Below, in pieces: positions 55,324 to 64,000 of a stretch of DNA of 64,000 nt. Made by a program: the position numbers and the translations under genes. Source of the DNA: Protea cynaroides (Eukaryota; Streptophyta; Magnoliopsida; Proteales; Proteaceae). The notes below the pieces were generated by a model. The model was not told the DNA's origin. It saw nothing but the letters and a program-made list of their open reading frames with translations, and ran no database searches. Position 1 is the first letter of the stretch. Every line of letters starts with the position of its first letter. Where the stretch lies: the NCBI GenBank assembly GCA_028583415.1, contig CM053276.1, positions 113,865,502 to 113,929,501 on the forward strand, given 5' to 3'.

Positions 55324-56675
55324 TGATGGATTTATAATTTTATATATTTATTAATTTTCCTTATATTTAGTTTATTTAACATATTATATGTCTTATGGTA
55401 TTCATTTGTGATGATTCCTTATATATAAAACATTGGTGAAAATTATTGATAATTTATGTTTAAAATCAAAAAATTCTGGCATTTTCAATAATGACCTTCT
55501 GAATTTCATGCAGGTTTTTAATGTGAAAAGAATTCTAGAAATAAAACATGATCCAAAAATCTGATTTGAAAAGCTGATTTGAATTCAAACCAGAGAAGAA
55601 AGATTACCACACATAGAAGGTTTACTATTTGAAGGATTTGATTGATTGTCAGAAATATTGAGGAGAGTATATACCTCTATGGAATATTACAAAGATTGAC
55701 AGGTTTAGGGGTGGCAATTGGTTAATAATGGAATGATTCTCTATTTAATCTAGGTAAAAAGATTTTGTCTAATCTTTATTTTCATGTAATAAGGTTGTCA
55801 ATTCTAGACATACTAGTTTTAGTCTTCTCTACTCTCACTATTTAAACAATATAAAGGCTACGTAATAGAGCATCCAAGAATTATTGAAAAGATAGTTTTA
55901 TTTCTTTTGTCTTTCTTTTCTATCATGTCTGGTTAAGTTCTTCAATCAATTCAAGAGAAATTCAATCACGTTAGTAAAATTGTGAGACTCTGTTCTTAAT
56001 CTTAGTTATTTTTCTATTCAATTATCTATGTTTCTTGATTCTTCATGTGAATGATTGCATGATTCAATTTATTAAGATGTCTATTCATTGATTGAGTTGT
56101 GTGGTTTATAGTTAACATGAATCCATAATCCATAATTGTTATGGTATTCAGGAAAAATAGTAATTGAGCAGAACAATTATGATCCAAGTTTTTGTTACTT
56201 GCTTAAAGAAAATATAAAATAAATTAAATAATCTGATGTTTGTTAGATTATTGTTCATCTTTAATTCCCTCCGAGAGTGTAATGCTATCAGTAAATTCAT
56301 GAGGATTGCTTAATACCAATTGATTTATTGATAAGAATTTTTTTTGTGCTGGACTTAAATTAATGAAATTAGGAAAAGTAAGGATTGTTTGACTTCTTAA
56401 TTATCCTTGGTTAAATATTTGAATAGAGAATAATATATATATATATAAGGTCAGTGATCAATTTACAGTCGTGAGTAAATTTTCTTGAATCGACATCATC
56501 TTCCATTAAATTTTTGTTACTTAATTTTATTGTCAATTAAATTACAAAAGAAACCTCCCCTTTTTCTTGGTAAGTAGACAATTTGATTAACTAGTCTCTA
56601 TGAATCGACTTTTACTTATCATTACTATTATTGTAGGTAGAGTAATTTATTTTTGATTGCGCTCGACAAGCATCA
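55324..56675 (+). repeat. 3' LTR of the Athila-type element
   Basis: Begins 'TGATGGATTTATAATTT' and ends 'CTCGACAAGCATCA'; followed by TSD CTGAT. Confidence 0.95.
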
Positions 56676-56680
56676 CTGAT

Positions 56681-57002
56681 GTCATCCAAAAATGAATTTT
56701 AATTGGACAATAATACCCTAACAAATAAATTGAAAGACCTTTTTACCCTCTCTCAGTTAACTGACCCTAAACCCCTAAATGGTATATCTCTCTCTCGCTA
56801 CCCATCACGGTCTCTCTCCACCCTCCTACATTGCCCCTCCCCCCTCTCTCTCTCCACCCTGGCACACCACCGCTGCCTCCGCCATCTCACACCGTAGGGC
56901 GAAGGAGACCAGAAGGAACTAGATAGATAGAGTTGTCGGCTAGTGAAATGACCAGTATGAAAGTAGACGAGATTGAGAGATAAAAGAAGACGGCAGAGAC
57001 AA
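56681..57002. other. MULE-like element interior, part 1
   Basis: Resumes the sequence broken by the Athila insertion ('GATGTCATCC' and then 'TTGGACAATAATACCC'). It then has 'CTCTCTCTCGCTACCC' and a short GC-rich stretch. No recognised coding fragment. Confidence 0.55.
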
Positions 57003-57599
57003 TAGGGGTGCAAGTTTTACCCTCACAACCCGAACCCGCCCAGGCCCGCCCTGAACCCTGGCAGGGTTGAACCCGGCCCGAACCCTGACAGGGCTGGGTT
57101 AGGGTTCAATTTTATATAAACCCTGGCAGGGTTGGGCTGGGTTAGGGTTGAACCCGGCCCAACCCGACCCTGTATATATTTGAATATATTTATAAATATA
57201 TATATGATTTGCATTTGTTCCTTGTTAAATACTTAAACTGATTTGGTTTGTATTTGTTAGGTTTTTAAAAGAATATCATAGGTTGCTTGTATTTGTCATA
57301 TGTTTTAAGTTGTAATTGTTATTTGATAATTTGTTGTATGTTTATGGTCAATCAGGGTCAATATCAAGGTCAATCTAACCCTGAATTAGGGTTAATCAGG
57401 GTTGACCTGGCCCAACCCAGCCCTATCAGGGTCAATCAGGGCAGGTTAGGGTTAGGCCCAGTCCTGTCAGGGTTAGGGTTAGGGTTGTACATTTTCTGAC
57501 CCTGACAGGATTGGGCTGGGTTAAGGTTAAGTTTCAATAGTCAGGGTTGGGATTAGGGTTTTGAAAAACCCAGCCCAACCCGGTCCTGTTGCAGCCCTA
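57003..57599. mobile_element. hAT-like element with TSD AGAGACAA
   Basis: 597 bp. Left end 'TAGGGGTGCAAG', right end 'TTGCAGCCCTA', with perfect 8-bp TSD AGAGACAA at 56995-57002 and 57600-57607. Sub-terminal regions repeat 'GGGTTGGGCTGGGTTAGG' and its complement many times, a known habit of hAT MITEs. It is non-coding and inserted inside the MULE-like element. Confidence 0.9.
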
Positions 57600-57607
57600 A
57601 GAGACAA

Positions 57608-58176
57608 CACTGAAATGAAACTTAGGGCAAGTGAGGGAGATTTTGGGCAACAGAGATGACGACGGCAGCTGAATTCATTTTTGTTATCCGTCCACTCTAG
57701 GGTTCCTGCGGTTCTTTTGTACAAGGTGCGCAAGGTCACTATAAGGCTCTTCATTGAGATTGGCAAAGGACAATTCTTGGCCTCTAAGGAGGTGAGATGC
57801 TTGCTCTTGTAGACATGGATGTAACCTTTTTACGATGATTTCGGGTGGATGAGAAGGGTATCAAAGGGGCTCGATCGGCATTTGATTGAGGATGGCCTCA
57901 GCAACACGATCAAAGCGGTAAGATACGAAGATGAAGATGTGTTGCTTGGGATTCTTTGAATTTGTCCGGATAAGGCAAGATATTCTCCAGCAACACAAGA
58001 ACAGAGTCAAGATAAGGAGCAGAGTTTAAGAGTTGTAATGAATTTGATGTAAAATACTGAGATGCTGATACAGAGAGGATTTTTTTTTTTTGGGTAAATT
58101 GATTCAGACAGTATTGGCAAAGCGTTGTAATGAATTTGATGTAAATTAGATGTCGGTTGTCTCCATTTAAAGTTCA
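57608..58176. other. MULE-like element interior, part 2, possible captured fragments
   Basis: Higher GC than surroundings and free of simple repeats. It may contain exon pieces (for example around 57700-57790 and 57890-57960), but I recognise no protein. Confidence 0.4.
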
Positions 58177-58561
58177 TGTTAGGATTGGGAGGCGCAAACA
58201 AGAAGAAACACAAAGAATTAACGTGGTTTAGCACCCTATCGTGGGATGGTTACGTCCACCAGAGAAAAGATCGACTTTCTTCTATTCCCAAGAATAGTCT
58301 ACAAATCTCTACCTGACAGGCCTATCTCATCTGTCAGTCTTACAGGTTCCAGTTCTCCACTGTCAGATGAGACTCCTCTACAACCTTTGTAGTCTTACTT
58401 AGGTTTTCTCACACAGAGACAATTTATAGGAAAACCTAGAAATCCTAATCCCATCAAAATTACAAGTTTATCCCCATACATGTAATAGACCTATACCCTA
58501 ATACAAGTACTACCCTTATAATTGCATGGATCCCACAGAATACAAGACACCAAACCCAACA
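58177..58561 (-). repeat. LTR (3' LTR in element orientation)
   Basis: 385 bp, nearly collinear with 59649-60034. Shared phrase 'ACGTCCACCAGAGAAAAGAT'. Confidence 0.93.
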
Positions 58562-59648
58562 AATCTCCATCTAGCTTGGATTCTGCAAACCACTTTGAAG
58601 AAAATCCGTTGATGTTGATTATGTAAACTTGTCTCTGCCAAATCACTACACCCAAACCAGCATAGCCTACACCTCATCCGAGAGTCTCGTACAGCCCATC
58701 ACCGTACGATGTGAAGTGACTTCATCTCTCCCACTACTGCAGTATCATCGAAAAGATCACTGTCATATACAGTCTTCCTGCAACTCCAGTTGCACTTGGA
58801 ACCTGAGCTTCTCACTACCGCACCTCCAATGCAGACCTTGAGAACCGACTCCTCATCCCAGACTTCTGCAATTGCAATTGCACTTGGAATCGGAGCCTCT
58901 CATCTCTGCACCTCCAATGCAGACCTTGAGATCCGACTTTTTGTCCTAACCCGTCAGTACTCCTTTATCTGATGATGCGGCATCCACTGGGCATGATGCA
59001 CACCATATCAAAATTCCAACCCGCTGTCAAATCTAAGATCGGATCTGACTAGATCCACGAACAGCTACCATCACCTCATCAGTCCGATCAAGGTTTCCCA
59101 ACCTTCACTGACCATCTATCATCACATCCTGGTTCAGACCAGATGCAGCCGACCAGCATTGGCCATGACTCCCATCGCTCCTCTCTTCAGAGTGATCTGT
59201 ATTTTCAATCCACGTCGCAATCACCATGTGATAAATCCCACCGAACATTTTTTTTATGTTTCAGATTTTTTATAATAACGACCAAAGGTAATGATTAGCT
59301 CTAAAAAACAAAACTGATTTGAGGAAAAAAAAAAAAAAAAACTCAACTTTTTTTTTTCTACCGTACTTTCTCAATTTCAACGGGGTTTTTTTTTTTTTTT
59401 CTTTTAACGTTTTTTTTTTCTTCTTTTCTCTGATTCATAATTTTTTTTTCTATTTTTTTTTTATCCATTGTAATGATTACACCAAAAAAAAAAAAAACAG
59501 ATATGAGAAGAAAATAAAAAAAACTCACCTCCTCTTTTTCTTTAAGGTTTTCACATCGTTTTTTTTTTTTTCCTTCTTCTTCATATTTTTTTACCTCTCT
59601 TTCTATTAGATCAGTGATAAATGTATCGAATCTGACTCTGATACCACT

Positions 59649-60034
59649 TGTTAAAATTAAAAAACGCAAACAAGAAGAAATACAAAGAATTAATGTGGTT
59701 CAACACCCTATCGTGAGATGCCTACGTCCACCAGAGAAAAGATCGACTTTCTTCTATTCCCAAGAACAGTCTATAAATTTCTACCTAACAGACCTATCTC
59801 ATCTGTCAGTCTTATAGCGTTCCAGCTCTCCACTGTCAGAGGAGAATCCTCTACAATCTTTGTAGTCTTACCTACGTTTTCCCATACAGAGACAATTTAT
59901 AGAAAAACTTAGAAACCCTAATTCCACCACAATTACAAGTTTACCCTTATACATGTAATAGACTTATACCCTAATACAAGTACTACCCTTATAACTACGT
60001 GGATCCCACAAAATACAAGACATCAAACCCAACA
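59649..60034 (-). repeat. LTR (5' LTR in element orientation)
   Basis: 386 bp, next to the primer-binding site. Differs from the other LTR at scattered positions, mostly transitions. Confidence 0.93.
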
Positions 60035-60257
60035 GTTCACTCTTCGCATCTGTCTAGAATTCTCCCTCATCAACAACCTCGATCTTGGATGACATCTCTA
60101 TTCAAAGAATTACGCCAATATATTAGAGGAATCGAACATCTGTATAATCCGAACGAAGGCCATTTTTGATTCGTCTCTCACACCACCACTCTATTTCTAA
60201 TTTGCAAGATCTAGGGTTTCATCGTCACAGGGAATGACTATAGAAAGTTGACTGGGG

Positions 60258-60285
60258 TGGGCTCTCTCTCTCTCTCTCTCTCTCT
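60258..60285. repeat. (CT)n microsatellite
   Basis: CT run of about 28 bases inside the MULE-like element. Confidence 0.9.
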
Positions 60286-60378
60286 CATATTTTATTAAGC
60301 CAACATGGAAAAAACTTGTAAATACATTTATTTCCAAGAAACCAAGGGGTTTTCATTTGTCCGTAGGATCTCAATCCT

Positions 60379-60572
60379 CTAGGCTTGAGTGATCTTGGAA
60401 GCCTCAAGTTCAACAGATTTCTTGAGGAAGCTTTCATCATCTTCTTCAATGGCCATCTAAATAGGTGAGACCGTCGGCTATGACAAGGATGATCTTCTTC
60501 AACTTAGATCGGAACTCCTCGAGATGGACAGTGCCATCGTGATCGCAATCGAATTTATCGAAGATAGAGTTT
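60379..60572 (-). pseudogene. EF-hand calcium-binding protein fragment
   Basis: On the minus strand the frame gives 'FDKFDCDHDGTVHLEEFRSK' (one EF-hand loop with Asp at positions 1, 3 and 5 and Glu at 12), then 'LKKIILVIADGL'. After a frame break and TGA at 60448-60446 it gives 'DDESFLKKSVELEASKIT' and a TAG at 60381-60379. This is the C-terminal part of a plant EF-hand protein family. The N-terminal part is absent and the frame is broken. It lies next to the right terminus of the MULE-like element, so it was probably captured by it. Confidence 0.8.
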
Positions 60573-60758
60573 ATATTAGTAATTTTACTAGTTTTTAAAA
60601 TTTTTAAATTAATGATATAAAGGGTAAAATTGTCTAATGCTGATTTCTGTCACTTCTGTCAGTTACTTGAGTGTAATTGATGTTTTTTGAAAAGTGTGAG
60701 TGGTAGGAGATGCTTCGAAACTATTATGGGAGGTAGTTGATTTTTTTTCTAATTATAA

Positions 60759-63630
60759 ATGCTATTCCTAAATGCGCCACACATTGTCATAGAGAAGTCT
60801 ATCCTGTTGGATTTTTTCTATTAATTGTTGATGTCAGTTCAAAATGAATTTTTGAAAGTAAAAAAAACCTTTATTGGCATTGTAAAAAAATCAAATTAAC
60901 ATTCACCTAACTTTTTAACTTTCTGTTTCCCTTCCTTTTTCTTTCCCTTTCCTTTCTTCCTCGTGTGTCTTCTTTCTCTTTGGAAAATCTTTTGAAATCG
61001 CAAAAATACATTGGCTCGGCTTAAGCGAGAAGATTCAGAAGTTCAGAAGTAGTTAGTAATTATAGCTAGGTTATCATCATCAGTTATATGAAAGAAACCC
61101 ATTTGTAGGGAAGCCATTCTGATTTGTTGACGATAGAGGACCTCTGTTTCGGAGTTTGGTTCAAACCAACAAGGTTTATGACAAGCACATCAGCCACGTC
61201 CAAGCTAAAGTAAGAGAAGTGAAGGGGAAAAGATCATAGAAGAGAAGAAGCAGAAAAGAAGAGGCAAAAGAATAGAGGAAGATTCGCATCACTGGCACCG
61301 TCAACACGCCACAAGTATTAATTCGAGAAAGAAAGTCACCAGTTGCAGCAGTAGTTAGAGATGATAAGAGTCTGGTGGGTATCCTCCTCCGACGGCAATA
61401 GTTGGGCTTATCAAGCCATGCAAATGCTCGATTTTATGGAATTGCGAGCACCCGAACAATAGAGTCAAGGGACTGCTTGATGACATTGTTGGCTAGATTT
61501 CGTCTCTTCGTGATCACTGTTGGACTGATGTGGCCCTATTGCCATGTCAGTCTGACACGTGTGCAAAGTGGGATCTGTCATCACCTGTAACTGTCTTGAT
61601 GGGAGACAGTTACAAGGAGGCATATAATAGAGGAACTCTGGTTTCAAGTATGTTTTAACGTTAATCTATCCATTTGTAAAACCTGAAGAGAGACTGAGAA
61701 ACCAGAAGTCAATCCCTGAAAACTTGACGACAATGGCATCGACTTCGAACACTTCCGCAGTGGCTGATTCGATATTCATCGGACCAGGACCAGGAGATAT
61801 GTTGATCTCCTTTTAATGGCTTACAATCACACCCTAGAAGATCTCTTTTTGATTTTACGTAGTTGTTGATTGTGGGTATGGCTCCTTGGCCTTGTGCCAT
61901 AAGACCTTGTGATTGGACCTAAGTCCAGGGGTGGTACAAATATTTTTCCCTATTATTTTCTATCCAATACTTTCAAGATTTGGTATCATATAATTAATCG
62001 ATACAATACTACATCATATTGATATAATGGTAGTGTATACTATTTAGATACAATTGGTATAACATTTTATATTTTGTATACCATTTATATACCACACACA
62101 TTCATTTTATTATCCATTTCACCGTTTACGAGACATATAATTAAGGAATTTTGTATAAAAAATAGTAACAAATTTACACAAAACGGAAGATAACTTCAGA
62201 AGTCAATGTATGTATATATATACCAAATACAAATCATATTTCATACCGAAATAGTTTTTTCTTTTTTTTTTTTAATCAAAGTAGAAACCATATTTCGTAC
62301 TAAATTACAAATCGTATTTCGTATCAATTATAAACCGTATTTCATACTGATTAAAATCCATACCGAACTGATACAATAATAATAAAGTCTTTTTCCCTTG
62401 TACCGATTGACACCCTCAAATATTTTGGGGATGGTAGGAGAATATATCCAAAACCATTTGAGCACAAACCATTTCCACTACTTTGGGATCATTTAAGTAA
62501 GACAAATAATAGGGTATATAACCCCCCTTTTGTGGAGGATGAGAAAACTTTTTGGTGAAAATCCTTTGATTGGTATCGTTGCATGGCATATGGACAATTA
62601 TTTTCTCATAATTATGGTATTGTAATTAATTTGTAATGAATGGATTCCAACTATGTTGCATTTGTTATGAATTTTTATAAATGCATTCTCAAAATAGAGA
62701 TTTCTTATAATTAGATTCTCTTTGATATGTATTATGAAATTAATTATGTAATATATTATGACATATGTAGTTGTTTGGTATGATTTATGGTATTTATTTA
62801 TATTTAAAATAATTTGATATAATCTAAAATTTACAAATAGATTAGAAGGTGTTTATTATTATTATGATAATCTATTTTTACTTATTTATGTCTAATGGTA
62901 TTAAATGATTATTATTTATGATTCATTATTTAGTTTCATAAATGATTTTTTTTAAATAACTGATAAATATAAATATAAATTATATCAAAGTGCCATAAAA
63001 TGAGATTTGGTTAGCAAAAGCAAAGCATTTCTGTTATGAACTCAAAAACCAAAATGGGATCAAAAAATAAAAAACACATTTCAGAATGATCTCTTTTCTC
63101 TAAATGCAATCCATGATCCATATACGACCCCTTCCTTATAAAAATTGGCAAAATAATATATTTAGACGCTCTTGATGACAAACCATGATAAAATTTTAGT
63201 TTTTAGATTCCATGTATGACCGTGCATATATTGAATCGTCTTATATAAACTCCTCAATACAGAAAACACTCACTTTAAACGGAGACGATTACGTGGGATA
63301 GCATGCATAAAAATCATCCTCACAACAATCTTAATCTTTAGGGTAAATTACTCATACCTCTCCTAAACTATGATTTAAATACACCCAGTACCCTAAAATT
63401 GATGATAATGACACATACTATCCTTAATTGCAAAACTTTGTTACAAAGAACCCTATTCCGTTAGCTAATTGCTAGTAGTTGCTGATGTCATCTGAACAAA
63501 TTTTTATTGTAAAAAATGCCTCTAATGGGACTATAAAATGTCAAAGTTGTCATTTTGAAAGATGAAATGTCATTTTTACCCCAATCCCTAATCCTTTTCT
63601 TCTTCCTCCTCCTTTTTAAAATTGCAAACA
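60759..63630. other. Intergenic, no gene recognised
   Basis: AT-rich. At 61926-62424 the ends 'AGGGGTGGTACAAATA' and 'TTGTACCGATTGACACCCT' look like hAT-type inverted ends, but flanking repeats do not match. Around 63340-63590, sequence with 'CCGTTAGCTAATTG' and 'GCTGATGTCATC' resembles the MULE end family. The short open frames at 61402-61900 have no recognised homology. Confidence 0.45.
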
Positions 63631-63635
63631 TGTTG

Positions 63636-63727
<92 letters not shown>

Positions 63728-64000
63728 GGGCTTAATTAATTACTAGGCCCATTGATTAGTGGGAGTCTATGTCACTAGGTTAGACCAGTTCGGTCTGATT
63801 CGTCACAATATAAAGAGATAGGCAATCCCTATTACAGTGTGGGACTGATTAGGGTTTGTGACAGTATTATATATACTAGGTCATGAGTCCCTGCAGCCAT
63901 AGTTGTTTTCTTCTCTCTGTACCCACGAACAGTGAGAAATGCGTGGAACCTCTACAGGCTGTGGAAGACCGTGATCAAAGCTCCAACACCATTCTTGGAG
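63631..64000 (+). mobile_element. Start of an LTR, truncated by window end
   Basis: 'TGTTGGAATATATATATA' followed by an AT microsatellite (63637-63725) is a common Copia LTR start. 'GGTTAGACCAGTTC', 'GGGACTGATTAGGG' and the closing stretch about 'GCGTGGAACCTCTACAGG' look like U3/R/U5 sequence. The other end lies beyond the window. Confidence 0.55.

Larger units (their letters stand above)
46969..56675 (+). mobile_element. Athila-type Ty3/Gypsy retrotransposon, complete but dead
   Basis: 9707 bp with two LTRs (1353 and 1352 bp), perfect 5-bp TSD CTGAT at 46964-46968 and 56676-56680, a primer-binding site, and decayed gag, protease, reverse transcriptase, RNase H and integrase in that order. 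Gag phrases such as 'AGEDPHKHLKEFHVV' and 'YFYEGLLPMEMSMVDASSGG', and the tRNA-Asp-type primer site, point to the Athila lineage. Stops and lost catalytic residues are spread through all domains. The LTRs differ at roughly one base in eleven over the first 400 bases by eye, so the insertion is old. No envelope-like frame was found after pol. Confidence 0.93.
58177..60034 (-). mobile_element. Non-autonomous Copia-type LTR element (TRIM/LARD-like), minus orientation
   Basis: 1858 bp. LTRs 58177-58561 and 59649-60034 start TGTTA and end CCAACA on the plus strand, and the whole element has a perfect 5-bp TSD GTTCA at 58172-58176 and 60035-60039. On the minus strand the right LTR is followed, after two bases, by 'TGGTATCAGAG' (59646-59636), an initiator Met-tRNA primer site. 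'AGCTAGATGGAGATT' precedes the left LTR as the polypurine tract. The 1.09-kb interior has no gag or pol, only C/T-rich and A/T-run sequence, so it must have been moved by another element's proteins. Confidence 0.93.
46823..60749. mobile_element. MULE-like element with captured gene fragment, split by three later insertions
   Basis: Left terminus 'GAAAAAAAAAATCAAATATC' (46823); reverse complement of the right terminus 'GAAAAAAAATCAACTACC' (ends 60749). Homology of the ends continues through 'TCCCATAATAGTTT' and 'CAAAAAACATCAA'. The 9-bp flanks TAGTTATAA (46814-46822) and TAATTATAA (60750-60758) differ at one base, as expected for an old Mutator-like TSD. Removing the Athila element, the hAT-like element and the Copia-type element with their TSDs leaves about 1.75 kb. 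That remainder includes an EF-hand gene fragment next to the right end, the arrangement of a Pack-MULE. No transposase is present. Confidence 0.75.

Noticed and set aside
57040..57590. Telomere-like 'AGGGTTAGGGTT' runs
   Set aside because: Units vary, are interspersed with 'GGGCTGGG', and are bounded by hAT ends with a TSD.
59636..59646. tRNA-like sequence
   Set aside because: It is only the primer-binding site complementary to the tRNA 3' end; no tRNA fold is present.
59319..59669. Phe-rich and Lys-rich open frames
   Set aside because: T-run and A-run artefacts inside the gene-less Copia-type element.
61926..62424. hAT-like element with 'AGGGGTGGTACAAATA' ends
   Set aside because: Flanking bases do not form an 8-bp duplication, and the inverted similarity is short.

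Overview
This window is nuclear DNA of a flowering plant. It carries spliced genes with GT/AG introns, and both intact genes are plant-type: a vacuolar processing enzyme (legumain) and a myo-inositol oxygenase. Most of the rest is AT-rich and full of plant transposable elements (Athila-type Ty3/Gypsy, Copia-type LTR miniatures, MULE and hAT relatives, foldback MITEs). The species cannot be fixed from the sequence.

Layout. 1-5413: tandem-repeat-rich sequence resembling the long LTR of a Tat/Ogre-type Gypsy element. 6179-8179: solo LTR with a 5-bp target-site duplication (TSD). 9740-15380: segment carrying an intact nine-exon VPE gene (10330-14367, 489 codons). 17952-18849: second solo LTR with a TSD. 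20405-25840: a second copy of the VPE segment, whose VPE (20857-24448) is a pseudogene with several lesions and a head-to-head inverted extra copy of exon 1. 26105-26688: long-armed foldback. 29815-32258 (minus strand): intact eleven-exon myo-inositol oxygenase gene whose upstream region has a 48-bp duplication that doubles its TATA-like box. 34078-41048: two direct copies of a ~1.3 kb segment surrounding a TRIM, a LINE RNase H relic, an RPL31 fragment and MULE-type MITEs. 41463-42604: hAT-like element with internal 70-bp repeats. 46823-60749: a MULE-like element carrying an EF-hand gene fragment, split by a complete but dead Athila-type retrotransposon (46969-56675), a hAT-like element (57003-57599) and a small Copia-type element (58177-60034). 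63631-64000: start of another LTR running off the window.

Only two genes look functional, and nothing suggests that they work together. The VPE is a vacuolar asparaginyl endopeptidase; the oxygenase opens myo-inositol to glucuronate for cell-wall precursors. The clearest results are structural: exact element boundaries with TSDs for eight insertions, an insertion history readable from nesting, and two insertions confirmed against empty paralogous sites inside the window. I found no sign of a new enzymatic or defence system.
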